From: Ailanthus altissimus
Lineage: Eukaryota; Streptophyta; Magnoliopsida; Sapindales; Simaroubaceae
DNA: 64,000 nt
Direction: 5' to 3'
Assembly (NCBI GenBank): GCA_946807835.1
Contig: OX327693.1
Coordinates: forward strand, 6,217,501 to 6,281,500
The translations under genes were made by a program, and so were the position numbers. Below are positions 13,133-26,091 of this stretch, piece after piece. Position 1 is the first letter of the stretch. Each line of letters opens with the position of its first letter. The notes below the pieces were generated by a model. It ran no database searches and had not been told where the DNA came from. It saw nothing but the letters and a program-made list of their open reading frames with translations.

Positions 13133-13296
13133 CTACTCCACAGTCAACGAAAACAATGAAAGCAAAACTGAATAAAGAAACTTTCTTCCCCGCCCAAACA
13201 TACACACACAGACTGCCCCTGATCAAACTAAAGCAAGCAACAAAACATCTCTCTCCAAAACGACGTCGATTCTCCCGAAGAAAAGCAAAGTCAGAA

Positions 13297-16200
13297 ATGG
13301 TGTTAAACGACGTGCCGTTCGGCGAGTCGATCCCGAGGACGTGCGTGGTGCTGAACGGGAGAGGATTCTTAGGGAGATCGCTGGTCTTACGGCTATTGAA
13401 ACTCGGCAACTGGATCGTCCGAGTCGCCGATTCCGCTCAGTCTCTTCAACTCGACCCCTCCGGCTCCAACTCGCTCCTCTCAGACTCTCTCTCCGCCGGT
13501 CGCGCCGAGTATCACCAAGTCGATGTTCGCGATATCTCTCAAATCAAAAAAGGTACTTAAGTACGTAAATATTTACGTATTTTGCGTGTGTATTTGTTTG
13601 AGAAATGAGATCCTTTGAATTTATAATTATTAGAAATTTGAGCTAAATTCTTTGAATTTTTAATTAATAGAAATTTGAGCTAAATTCTTAGTTTCCTTCA
13701 ATTTTTTTTTAATAATCATCTCAAGAGCGGAAGGAGAAAAAAGTATTATGAAAATATAATTATTGTGCTATTTATGTATTTTTCTGTTTGTATTGATACT
13801 GAATTTACCAATAAAAAAAATAATGAATTAAAGAAATGAAGTTAAAAATGTTATGTTGATTGTGTGATAGAGCAATGTTTGTTTGCTAATAAAATGTTAG
13901 AAAAGAAAATGGTGTAGGGATTCTTGTTACCATCTTTTAAACTCTTGATCATTCAATTCCTCGAAGTTGACGATAACTTTATTTAATTTCTGCAGCTCTT
14001 CAAGGTGCATCTGTTGTGTTTTACATGGATGCCACTGATTTGAACAAAGATGATTTCTATGAAAGCTACATGATCATAGTTCAAGGTAACTACAGTATCT
14101 GAATAAACCGAAGCTCGTTTTTGAAACTTAACAAAAATAATAATAATTTAGTGGACTAGTTATTGATTTGGTTTTGATTTTATGTCCAGGTGCAAAAAAT
14201 GTCATCACTGTTTGCCGAGAATGCAGAGTTAGACGGCTCATATACAACAGTACTGCAGATGTTGTGTTTGACGGTTCACATGATATTTACAATGGTGATG
14301 AATCCTTGACATGTAGCTGGAAAGTATGTTTGTTGTGTAGAGGGCTTCGTAAAGTTTTTTTTTTTTTTTTAGTATCTCTTTTTAGCTAACCATGCTTTGA
14401 TTGTTTGATGTGTCAATGATACAGTTTCATGACATGATGTGTGATCTCAAGGCTCAAGCAGAAGCGCTAGTCCTGTTTGCTAATAACATCGATGGTCTTT
14501 TAACATGTGCTCTTCGCCCTAGCAATGTCTTTGGACCAGGAGACACTGAGCTTGTGCCGCTTCTAGTGAATCTAGCCAAATCTGGTTGGACAAAGGTTTG
14601 ATGATTACTTGTCTGCATTATCTTATGTGTAGTTCAAATACTATTGTGTGTTACCTTTGACACTTTCCACAAGTTGCGGAATGAATTGGACAACTTGGAA
14701 TCTTTTCACATTTATCCTCATGTCCTTTTTTTTTTGAAATAATTCACTCAAGTCTCTAGCTACAATACAACCTATTTTAGTGATGTTTCTTAGTTCTTGA
14801 ATATGCTGCTGATTTCTGCCTGATTATCATGAGGTTCTTTTTTTTTTTCATCAGCCATGTTGAGAAAATGTAACCTCTATGTGGGTTTGTATTCTTAGGT
14901 ACATGAAATATTTCATTGCTCTTTTTGTAGTAACAGGATTTCTCATTTCAGTTTATTATAGGAGGAGGTGAAAATATGTCGGACTTCACCTATGTTGAGA
15001 ATGTCACTCATGCTCATGTCTGTGCATCAGAAGCTCTAGATTCACGATTGGTCTCAGTGGCAGGAAAGGTACTTTACATTGTAGACATTACTGAACTTAG
15101 AGATTACATATATCTATATTGTCACATATCATTGCCTAAGAAAGATCTTTTTCCTCCAATATAGGCATTTTTCTTCACTAATCAAGAGCCCATGAACTTC
15201 TGGGAATTTGTATCTATTATATTGGAAGGCTTGGGATATCAAAGGTAAATTAAGCTTTCAGATTGTCTTTTGTGAGAATTTGCATAAAGTACTGGACGTT
15301 GACTTAAATGCATTTACAGTGTCATTGTGGAACACTGTATTTGTTCTTTTCTTCTCCTCTACATATGATTTCCGCCGTTAGAGCAACTGAATTACCAGAA
15401 AAAAGGATGGAATACACTTTGTTATAATCCATTCACATGCACCCACATAAGCACATTCAGACATCATATGTCACTGTGTAGAACAAACGTCAACCTTGCT
15501 TTTCCTCTATCCTTTTGATACATGGAACAACAAGTTCCTTAGGCAGTTTGAAATGGTGAAAGACAGTATTCCTATTATATTCTATTTGGCCTATCTTCTT
15601 GATTTTATATTTCCTTATATGTTCTTCTAATGCTGTTATTGTATACTAAGGGTGTCGACTAATCTTTTTTCCTTTATTAATGCCTTTTCTTCTTTTGTTA
15701 ATAATATTCTACTAACTTGAGTTTCTATATTTTTTAATTGCAGACCATTTATTAAACTTCCTAGTAGGTTGCTTTGGTATATTGTCATGCTTGTCAAATG
15801 GACACATGAAAAGTTGGGTTTGAAATCATATAACCATTCTCTATCAGCTTGCTACATTTTTCAATCAGCCTCACGCACCAGAACTTTTGATTGCACTGCT
15901 GCACGGAAACATATTGGATACTCACCAATTGTCTCCCTGAAAGTACGTTTCATTTTTTTTTTGGGTCTTTGATACCTTTCTTCGCTCGTATGTTGTCTTT
16001 TACCATCTCTCTTTTGTTCTATGGATTCTTCACCTGATTTGTTTTGTTGGCCTTTCTGATTTTCAAGACCTAGATATCAATGGAGTCATATTATAATCTT
16101 TGGGACCTCTGTTATATTCTTATGATTTTACTGAAAGCAGGAACTGCTGTCATTATTTATGTGGTTAGATCTTGCTCTTCACTCAAATTGTCATGTGCGC

Positions 16201-19200
16201 AATAGCCAGTAGAACTAGATGATCTGACTATTTGACTAAGGGCTATTCGTAGAAAAGGACTACCAACAGAAGGAGGGAAGTGACTGAAAGATGGATGTGT
16301 CCATGGGAAGAGTTATTGCCTGCCTTCTGTTTTCTGTTTCTTCTTTTCCTCTTCTAAGATTTTGTAGAACTTATAATTATTGGGGCAAATGACGAATATC
16401 TGTGGAGGATGGCTGAGAGGATTAAACGTTTCCTTGTCCACATTAAAGGTGCATTTAGAGTTAATATTTATCATCTGAAGTCCTGTCCTGCAAAAATATT
16501 GAAATGGCTCAGTTTAGTTCTCTTGACATGTCCAATAATTCTTTTTTATGAATATTTATAGACTAAACCGGGTGATTAGGCCTAATTTTGTGATGCAGTT
16601 GGTTGAGATATTAAACTATATCCTTGGTGAGGAACACAGTTTTAATAAGATGTGATAGAGTTAAGGAAAAAGCTGAAAAAAAAAGGATAGATATGCTACT
16701 TCCCTTTTTTCCTTGGAAGTAATGTGAAAGACAACGAATTTATTTTCCTTTCTACAATTGGGTGAAAAGGGAGAGAAAATGGTCAATCACTTGGGCTTAT
16801 TTCTTTAGCCTTTATTCTTTTATCAATTCCTTCACCTTATTGCCACAAATGTTGAAAAGACTAATCGCATTTCCTCTCAATTTTTTCATTTCCTATTTAT
16901 TCCATTCTCCTTTTTCTTTCCTTATTGCCAAATTAGTTTGTTGAATCTAATATGAGAACAATTGATTCTAGGGCATGGCACATGGTAAAGTGAAGCCTGC
17001 TTCTCAATTTCCTTTATGACTTGTTATTTAGGAATTTGTTGTCATGATTCAATAGCATAATTTTAACCACAGAAATTTGAGGTTCGTATATTTTTGCTTA
17101 TGCATTTGAGAATTGTTGATTCTGCAGGATGGCATCTCTGCAACCATTGAGTCATTCTCTCATTTAGCCAGGGACTCAACTTTAGCACATTACAGAGACT
17201 TTGGTGAACAATCGAAAGTGGAAAAGCTACTGGGCAGTGGGAAAGGTAGGAACCTTATAAAATTAGACACCTTTTTAAATGGGTATTAGGGGCTCAGAAG
17301 TAACCTAACACCAGGCTTGGTTGTAGATATTGTTCATACTAGCGTATTCGTCTAAACTGGTATATTTTGGAGGATCTGTTATCTTAGCTGATGGGATCTC
17401 TTTTGGATGTAAGTCCTGGAATCTATTATCACTTACTGTGACACTGGTTGGTTTGGTTTATATTTAGGAGGGGGTGGGAATAAGGGTGTGAAAGTGGGCC
17501 TGCCCTTAATAAATTGCCACTGTATTCATGTGCCTGGTTTTGGCAGAACAGTATGTTGCTCTGTGCTTGTTATTCAGTAATATCATGGTATTGCATGCAA
17601 AAGAAAGATATCTATAATTTGGTTCATATATTTCTCTAAGCAGGGATAAGTAAGGCATACTGTGTGGTTGCAACTGAAAGCTGGTTTGTCTATATTCATT
17701 AAATTGCATACAATAGAATTAATCAAAAAGCTGCATTGTATCATCACTAGAAGAGCTTACATCGTAAAACTTGCTTTTGAGTTGGATATCATCTGTTCCA
17801 CATTTTCTAGTGATGCATTTAAGTGGGTCTATATCATAAGATGTCTATTATTTGATTAGTTCTGTATATTGACCTTGAGGTATGTCAGAGCAGTTGCAGA
17901 CATTTTGCTATGGAGAGACGAGAAGAAAACATTTACATACTTCCTCGCTCTGGTTCTGTTGTTTTACTGGTTTTTCCTTTGCGGAAGAACTTTTGCCTCA
18001 TCTGCAGCCAAGCTTCTTTTGGTGATTGCAATTAGCCTTTTTGGATATGGAATTTTACCAAGAAACATGTAAGTATGTATTGTTGTTAAAGCTTAGATTT
18101 GTTTTTCTTTTTTTGTTTTTTTCTTTTTTTTCCCCTTGTGTTTACTAGCTGTACAACAATCAGCTATTTTCTCACTTGTTCAACATTTTTCTTATTACCT
18201 TTCTAAATTTGTTTTGTAACGTAAATTGATGAACCACATTGTTTTTATATTGTCACTGTTACTCTCCCACCCACACCCCCGCCCCCGCCCTTCCCCCCTC
18301 TCTCTTTTTTTGTTTGTATCTGTGTCTAGGTTTGTAGAGGGCTCCATCTCTACCCCCTGGAAACCCCTGGGCCATATTGAGGAAGCTGTTATTTCTAATT
18401 GCTTGTTAGATGCTAATGCCACTCATTTTTCTTCAAGAATTTTATGGTCTCAAATCTAGAGTGTTTTAGCATTAGAATCTATGTGTATAGATCTGCAAAT
18501 GAGATATAGCAAGTTCATGCCTTCTCTAACCCGTTGATTGATGTGGTTATTTAGCCAAGCTCAATTGTTTTAGAAGATTATTATGGTCTGTTGACTATTT
18601 GCTTTTTGTACAGATTTGGCTTCAATCTTAAGACCGTATCTTCATCTTGTTTTGAAGTATCGGAAACAACAATAAAAGATTCAATTGCAACAATAGCATT
18701 TTTGTGGAACATGGGATTTCGGAACATAAGATCATTGGCTAAAGGAGATGATTGGACTAACTTCTTCAAGGTACAGATCCTGATGTTGATCCTTATGCAG
18801 TATCATTTTAAAGTTACCTGAACTTCTGTTGCATTTAAATTTATGATAATAGCATTTCTTATAATGGGCATGGATATTATATGTTTTTGTCTTTGTAAAT
18901 ACATCCTAGAAGCAGTCTCCCTAGGCATTTTGATAGTTAACAAATTGAAGGTGTGATATAACATCTTAAGGGGCACTCCTTTGTAATGTAAGGCATTTCC
19001 AGTTATGCTAGTAACAACTTAAATATAATGTGGTGTGGCTCTTTTTGTTGAGTATGTCACAAATTCAGGGTGGTAATTTAGTGAAACGAGCCTGTGAAAT
19101 TTTATACATGCAAGTGGATTGATGGATCCTCTTAGGGTTTAACTAATATCTCACTGAGTGATGAAACAAGGGTAGAGGCCTGAGAAAGTCTGCCTGCCCT

Positions 19201-19909
19201 TCTTGCCTCATCGGTTTTTGATAAAATACCTTTCTCCTTGACTTGTGTTGAGAACTTTGCAAATACACACATTTTCAGAAGCACGCTGTAATCCATTTTG
19301 GCTTGGTTTTAACTGCACAGAGACTTTATGCAATTTGTGCAACATTATAATTTTGTTCTATTGAGCCTGCCTTTTGACTGGGAAGTCAAATGTTTCTTTT
19401 TAAGTCTTATATGGGCACCTTATGTGCCACTGTAGACTTTTAGGAAACTTTGTAAAGTAGGCAGGACTATGTTTTTTTTTCTTATTAACACACTCGTATC
19501 CTTGAGCCTTAAAGAGTGACTTCTATGCTTGGTCTCCTTTTCCTTTATGCTCGTCATTTCTTCTGGTTAATTCTTTTGCCTTACACCACATTGATTCGTT
19601 CAGGTTGCAAGTTATCTCTATCTGTTCAAGTTGCTGTTCCAGTCCTTCACTTGCATGATTGGTATAGGTACGCAAGTATTATCTTGCAATTCTCTGTGGT
19701 TCGATTTGATTTTTGAATATTTTTCTTCATGTTGACGGTGTCTGAAACTTAATGCAGCGCTGGTTTTTGCATTCACTGCATTCTTCATTTATGAGCAATA
19801 TGAATTGGAAATTGATGGATTAGCGAAATTCCTGTTCAAGTATATAAAAAACTCAAAAGGAATTGTTGACAAGGAATCTACTTGCCCCAGTTGTGTCATT
19901 TCTTCATAA
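13297..19909 (+). CDS. RTNLB20: Sterol dehydrogenase-like/reticulon fusion protein, RTNLB20 type
   Basis: Exons: 13297-13552, 13996-14085, 14190-14323, 14425-14595, 14952-15068, 15165-15244, 15744-15942, 17128-17245, 17894-18068, 18614-18770, 19604-19667 and 19758-19909. The 12 exons join in frame to 570 aa. Residues 1 to about 385 form an extended short-chain dehydrogenase of the 3-beta-HSD/sterol-4-alpha-carboxylate decarboxylase family (NGRGFLG near the N-terminus, RPSNVFGPGD, SDFTYVENVTHAH). From about 389 a reticulon domain begins with VADILLWR and has paired hydrophobic hairpins, which in reticulons shape ER membranes. The dehydrogenase looks degenerate. The catalytic Y-x-x-x-K is M165-x-x-x-K169, and the first glycine of TGxxGxxG is N. 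I recall Arabidopsis RTNLB20 also having a KDMLCDFK-like sequence here, so a non-catalytic role is plausible. An in-frame ATG at 13156 would add 47 basic residues. 13297 is preferred because homology starts there. Confidence 0.9.
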
Positions 19910-22900
19910 CTACAAGCTTTTGCATGAACATAACGCACCTGGTGAGGTAAAGAATCGGAAACAACGGCTGGAATGAATACATGAGAATCGCTTTTAGCTC
20001 AGCTGCAAAATGCTTGTACATGATCTGCTAGTTTGATTAGGGTTGTATCAAAACTATAGTGATAGCGATGCTGGTTTCCCCAAGAAAAGAAAAAAAATAA
20101 AAAATAAAAAGGAGATGGGGTATATGGTATTCACTTAGAGCAAACTCAGGTCTTTTCCTCTTCTATTATATTATATTAATTTTCAATGCTGAAAGAAGTG
20201 ACTATAGATACACTGTTATATCATTAGAACAGATTTATTTCACAAAAAGAAAATCATTATACCAAATTTTTATCTTAAATTTATCATATGTTTTATATCA
20301 AAGTTGAAAGGGTACTTGTTTTTTTTTTTTTTAAATCTAAAAAATGGTGTAGTTGCCGAAACTATTCAATGGATTATTTAATCATTAATGCGACTTATTG
20401 TTAGAGCACCGATTGGAGATCAGCAGTCATCGTCCTTCATAATATTATATACCCATGGTAGATTAAATTCTTTTTTTTAAATATAAAAACAAGGGAAATT
20501 ATATAAAAATTGTGTTAAATTTTAATTCTTATAATTTTTTATATTAATTTACTTCTACATTGTTAACATCATTAATAAAATATTTATTCTTTATAATAAA
20601 ATATTAATGAAATTTTTTAAAAATAATAAGAGCTAATACGAAAATGATAGAATAATGAAGATCATAACATATTTATTCTTTCTCAAAATATTAAATATTA
20701 ATGAAAATTTAATATTTATGTTATACTCAATTAATTCAAAAGTAAATAATTAGCGTAACTATTATAAATGTTAGATTTTATTTTTGTTTTAATAGTTCGA
20801 GTGAAAATAATGTGTAGGCAAGTGTATTAAGAATGAAATCAAACAACAAATAAAATATGAACACATGTCAATACATTTAATAAAATTAAATAAATATTTA
20901 TGTGGTAAAATAGTTTTATGAAAAAGTCAACTTACCTTATAATTACAGTTATAATATGAAAGAGTTTTTTTTTTTTGAAGTACTATGAAATAAGAAAGAA
21001 AGTAATTGATTAATATTTAAAATAATAAGAGAGTAATTGGTTGCAACCCTTTTTCATTTGCTTCATATTATCTCATACAAATTGCATTTTTAAGTAAAAA
21101 TACAAAAGTGCTTTTTATAAAAACTTTTATTGAAGGAAAGCTATTTTATTATGATTTTTCAAGCAGTTTCTACAATTTACCACACATTTGCTACTTATTT
21201 CCTAAGTAGCTCTAACTTGTTCTTATTTTACATTAATTCTAGAATTATCTAGAAATGTGTATCAAATTTATCAAGTAGCTACAAGTCAGAGGATTTAGGA
21301 GTTCATGTGCTTTTTTTTTATTTTTTTTATTTTTTTATGTTTGATACTACTAAAGATTTTCTATCAATTGAAATTTTACGATAATAGACCCGGTAGGACT
21401 TCTATCTTTTGTCTTTTATAGTTGGGAGTCTTACTTAATATTGTGGCATTTTTATATGTAAATATATCAAATACTTAATATTGGTCGTCCTATTGATTAT
21501 GGTTCAAAGCACGAATAATTTTTAGGATGAAAATGAAAAATGAGCTATTGTGATTTTCAAATATAACACTATTGTAATGTAGATGAATATTTTTCTTTTA
21601 TATACTATAATTTCGTTGAAAACATTTATTTCTTGTTCTTTGTTATTTTCTTTAAAATATTCTTTAATATTATTCTTGTTCAAATAATTGATTAAATTAA
21701 GAAGAAAAAAAATCAAGTTCTTGAAGCATTATTAATTAAATAATAGAAAACATTTGGGTAGTTTAATAAATATTCTTTAAAAAAATCAAGTCTTGAGGAT
21801 GCAAAATGACATGTTTTATGAGACTACATTTCGTAGTACCTTTACAAGTTCCTTAAACACATAATTAATTGAATAAAAAAAAAGCTAAGAAGATAGAAAA
21901 TCATCTATTCTCTACATTAATAGACTTGCTTATAAGATTTTAATACTAAATTTCGTATTTTAATGTAAAAAAATATTTATTCTCCACATTATTGAAAAGC
22001 AAATCTCGAATTTTATACTGCAATGATAAATATATAGGTAAAAATGTGAAGCAAAACCAAGTCTCTTTATACGCTACAAAGGCTTTGCATGTGACATGAT
22101 TATGTTCATATTATTTGTAGTGGTTGCACATTTTGAATAGTGACTTATTTTCTTTGAAACGGTACTTTTTACTTCTTACAACGAATAGATGGGGATTGTT
22201 CTAATTAATGTTTTATACGTTCATACACCATTTTGTAAAGTACAATTCAATTCGAATGCATTGTCTATAGGTGTTGCTTTTTTTTTTTTATTGGAAATTT
22301 TCCGTTTTGACCATTATTAAAGGGGAGATATGTTTTTTTTTTTTATATTTAAGTCGAATCTTTTAATTTTTGTTAACCAAATATAATATATGCTGATTAT
22401 TTTATCTTTAATTATAATTTTATTATTTATTATTTATTTTCTCTTTTTTTAATTTATTTTTTCTTTTCATTCCCCGTATTCTCGGTCATGACTTTTTTGC
22501 AACTTTCAACACCCTTCACAACTCTTAACATCCCTCACAACTTTCTTTTTATCGATACAAACTTTTTTTTTTCAAAATTCTCTTATAAATCAATTACAAC
22601 AGAAGATTTTTCGTGAAAATAATAAATTGAGGAGAAAAAATTAAAAACCGACAAAAATTTTTATCAAATTTTTATCTAAATTTCGTAGTTGTATGTGTTT
22701 TTGTGTGTTTTGTATGTAATTATTAGAAATGTATAATTGCAGTGTTAATATATAATATATTTATATAAGATGCAAAAATTTATTATAATTATTAATGGTA
22801 ATAATAATTATAATAATTATTAAAAAATAAAATTAAAAAAAATCTCTCTAAATTAAATTAAATAATATTATATTATGAGATAATATTATATAATGATTCA

Positions 22901-22942
22901 TTTTGTCAATACGGTATTAGATAATTCAATTTGATTTTTTTC
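19910..22942. other. 3' flank of RTNLB20 and AT-rich intergenic sequence
   Basis: The first few hundred bases are probably 3' UTR, with AATAAAAA-like runs near 20093-20110. Beyond that the sequence is AT-rich with many homopolymer tracts and no convincing open frame or transposon end on either strand. Confidence 0.55.
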
Positions 22943-23233
22943 AATATTGCTACAGCGTGAGAAATTGGTCGGGATGATTCGAGCTATGCTGGTTAAACAT
23001 GAGATGAGGCAAATATATGCGAACGTATTGCCTAATATTATTATAGCATGAGGGTTATACTAGTAGCATATATTTGATGATTGACAAGTTAATCTGGAAT
23101 ACACTTATCCAATATTGCTACATTGTGAGGATAATGTGTATTTAGAATTAGTGGTAAGAGTTGCATGAGATGTAATTGACAAAAGTTGTCTACCTTTAGA
23201 GTTTACAAAGGCTAATATTGCTACAACGTGAGG
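22943..23233 (+). repeat. Four dispersed copies of an AATATTGCTACA..GTGAG motif
   Basis: The motif AATATTGCTACARCGTGAG occurs at 22943-22961, in weaker form (AATATTATTATAGCATGAG) at 23034-23052, at 23111-23129 and at 23215-23233. The spacing is 77-103 bp. The block lies directly upstream of the copia gag remnant, so it may be its leader region or LTR. No standard copia primer-binding site (TGGTATCAGAGC) was found there. Confidence 0.6.
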
Positions 23234-23453
23234 TTAGAGTAAAATGTCAATGAGATCTACTTTTTACTGTATAGTTTAAAGAATCTAAAACTATTATTTT
23301 CTCATTTGAGAGATTAAAGGGATAATGTAAAACAGTAGAAGGATGTTTTTAGATTAAAAAATTATATAACTGCTATACATATGATCTAAAACGTTATTTA
23401 TTAACGATTGAAATATTCCGCTAACATATTTTCTTTTGTCTTGTCAAGATCAA

Positions 23454-24079
23454 ATGGCTTCAAACAACCCACTAGTTCATATTCTTGATGCACACCAACT
23501 CAAAATACAGAAAATTATGCTGACTGACTTATGAATCTCAGAATAATTTTGGATTTTGAGAAGCTTGGATATGTAATTGATCAGCACCTACCCTGAGCCA
23601 TTTCTGATGATGCTTCTCCGGATAAAAATGAGACATATAAAAAATGGTTGGATGACGATTTGAAAGTCAAATCATTCATCCTTAACTCAATGTCTATAGA
23701 GCTCCAAAGAGAGCATGTCCACATGGACAATGCTTGGAGTATAATGCTCCACCTGAAAGAGTTATTTGGTGACTGGCCTCAAGTTGAAATATACAGGGTT
23801 GCCAAATCTCTCTTTCAAGCTAGACTACCCGAAGGCAGTCCAGTGAGTTCGCATGTCCTCAAGATCATATTTCATATTGAGAGGTTAGAAACCATGGATG
23901 TCTCACTGAGCTATACATTGGGGAATAATTTAATTCTCCAATCACTTCTAGGGTCTTTTACACAGTTCATCATGAACTTCAATATGCAAGAATTGACCCT
24001 TACTTTTGCTGATCCGCATAACATGCTGAAAACAGCTCAAGAGAACATGAACAAAAAGGGCACGACCCTCTATGTTTAG
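23454..24079 (+). pseudogene. Ty1-copia gag remnant
   Basis: The start reads MASNNPLVHILDAHQLK, followed by a frameshift near 23516 and an internal stop near 23596. A continuous frame from 23648 to 24079 then matches the gag (UBN2/Retrotran_gag) pattern of plant copia elements: KWLDDDLKVKSFILNSMS, LQREHVHMDNAW, LKELFGD, and FTQFIMNFNMQELTL followed by a LKTAQENM segment. The zinc knuckle and everything up to late reverse transcriptase are missing. The gag assignment rests on family patterns known from plant retroelements. Confidence 0.85.
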
Positions 24080-24112
24080 GGTGCTTTGATAGGGGCATAA
24101 AAGCACTAGTAT

Positions 24113-25418
24113 GATTTGTACCCAACTTTTTTATTTTGCTCTAAATCATAAATATTTGGATATTTAATTGTGGTTTTTTTTTTATCATAAATAGATGACG
24201 AAAAATATGACGTATAGGAACAAACGGGAGGTGAATCGAACGTCAAACGAAGAAGTTACGCTCAAAATACGAAAGGGGTACCAGGGTTGGGCGCTGCAGT
24301 GCCATTACTTAGAGCCGCAATGCCCACAACCCAGCGCCGCGGTGCTCGTGGCGGTGAACAGTACTCAGGTAAACAGTAACACATGAATAATATTTTACTA
24401 CAGTAACTCGTAAACAGTATTTTTGAAGATAAAAAACCTATAAATAGAAGGCCAAAAACCCTCAGAGGAGAGGAGGAGAGAAAAGAGAGAAAAAGAGAAA
24501 AAAAGAGGCAAAAACTTAGAGAGAGAATTCATAACACAAATCAAATATCAAAGCCAAAGATTGAAGAACCAAGATCAAGATTCAAGCTTCAATTCAAGAT
24601 TGAGGGAGAAGCACATCAAGGAGTCACTTTGATTAGTTTTTCTTCTCTTTCTTTATCATTATGTTCTTTTTCTTATTGATCTTTATGAATTGGTTTGATA
24701 CTTTTAGTTTTGTGGTGGGTTAAATTGTTTATCTAGGGTTAGACTATGTGAACCCAGTATGGATTTGAATCATATTAATTTTTAGTTTATGAACTTGATA
24801 CATTTAATTGATTCATTCTATCTTGTGTTTAATGCTTTCATTATACCTGATCAATATTTTGAATGATTGAGGAATCATGATGAACTTGACAAATGGATTC
24901 ATGTGTTTAGTCTAAGATAGTTTAATGCATGATCATAGGATAAAAACTATGAGTTCCATCTATGATAGACATATACCTAGGTGGCATATATGGTTTAATT
25001 TAGACTTGATCTTAATGAATTACATTCTGATTTAATTACCATAGACATATAGGTGATTATTAGAATGTATAATATAATCACTTGACCATCGACAGATGCT
25101 TGTGATGAGATTAGTGTCTAAACCAATCAATTGGTATTAAGGGATTAACTAAGTGGTTAATGAGTCCAATAAAATACTAGGGGACGAGTCAAAACCCTAG
25201 ATTATCTTTATTTGTAAATTCTACTCTTTACTTTTGTTTAGTTAATTGAGAGAATTAGATTAGTTAAATAAATTTCAGATTTTAGTTTTCTGAATAAAAG
25301 TTAAGTAGGTACAATTTTAGTACTTGAATTATAGAATAGATCGCATAGTTCCTGTGGGATCGATATCTAGACTTAAAATTTTATATTACTTGATACGATA
25401 GCGTGCACTTGCGCTTAG
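24113..25418 (+). mobile_element. Gypsy-type LTR lying inside the copia remnant
   Basis: This block replaces the copia pol region. It has LTR-like composition: a CCTATAAATAG TATA element near 24438, then a purine-rich GAGAGAAAAG leader region. At the far end it has the phrase CCTGTGGGATCGATATCTAG and GCGTGCACTTGCGC, typical of the 3' part of plant gypsy (Tat/Athila-like) LTRs. A 7-bp direct repeat CTAGTAT occurs at 24106-24112 and 25419-25425 and may mark the insertion, though the ends are not clean TG/CA. No internal gypsy domains accompany it, so it is probably a solo LTR. The boundaries are approximate. Confidence 0.6.
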
Positions 25419-25442
25419 CTAGTATAGCATCATAATCAGTCA

Positions 25443-26091
25443 GTTATAGAAAGCTTGATATATGCCATGATGTGTACAAGACCTAACATCAGCATGGCTG
25501 TAAGTGTTACTAGTCAGTATCATTTTGATTTGGATGACTGTGAAACATGTCCTCAAATATCTTAAAGGTACTAAGGACAAGTTTCTGATATATGGAGAAA
25601 GTGACTTACAAGTTAGAGGATACACAGATTCAGACTTCCAGTCTAATCTAGATGATAGAAAGTCTACATCTGAATATGTATTCATTCTCAACAGTGTTAC
25701 AGTTAATTGGAAGAGCAACAAACAATTGTCCACAACTGATTCCACAATAGAGGCAGAATATATTGTAACCACATAAGCAGCCAAAGAAGCAGTGTGGATA
25801 CGTAAATTTATCGCTGAACTTGAAATAGTTCCAAGTGCAATTGATCTTATACCATTGTTTTGTGACAACAACGGAGCCATTGCATAAGCTAAAGAACTGA
25901 GAGCACACCAAAAGTCTAAGCATGTGGAAAGGAAATACCATATCATTAGAGAAATCTTGGCTAGAGGAGATATAATAGTTTGTAGAGTAAATTTTATAAA
26001 TAATGTAACAGACTCACTTACTAAAGCTTTAACTCCAAAAGTATTTGAAAGACATGCAGAGTCAATGGGCATTCGATACAATCGTGAATGA
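25443..26091 (+). pseudogene. Ty1-copia RT C-terminus and RNase H remnant
   Basis: The translation starts with SLIYAMMCTRPNISMAV (end of RT) and continues through a TVKHVLKYLKGTKD segment to the RNase H motifs GYTDSDFQSNLDDRKST, NWKSNKQ and STIEAEYI. After that come DNNGAIA, KHVERKYHIIRE and the usual C-terminal DSLTKAL..FERHAESMGI. There is a frame disturbance near 25530 and in-frame stops after IVTT and after NNGAIA, so it is dead. The stop at 26089 is followed by AAGTAAGTGGGAG, a polypurine tract, and then by LTR A. Confidence 0.9.

Noticed and set aside
13156..13296. Earlier in-frame start for RTNLB20
   Set aside because: The added 47 residues are basic, of UTR-like composition and unlike the family. 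The region also directly follows a MITE.
22943..23233. CRISPR-like array of spaced repeats
   Set aside because: Plant nuclear context, variable motif, irregular 77-103 bp spacing and no cas genes.
25440..26081. 213-codon open frame on the - strand across the copia RNase H
   Set aside because: It is the antisense shadow of the recognisable RNase H coding sequence on the + strand.
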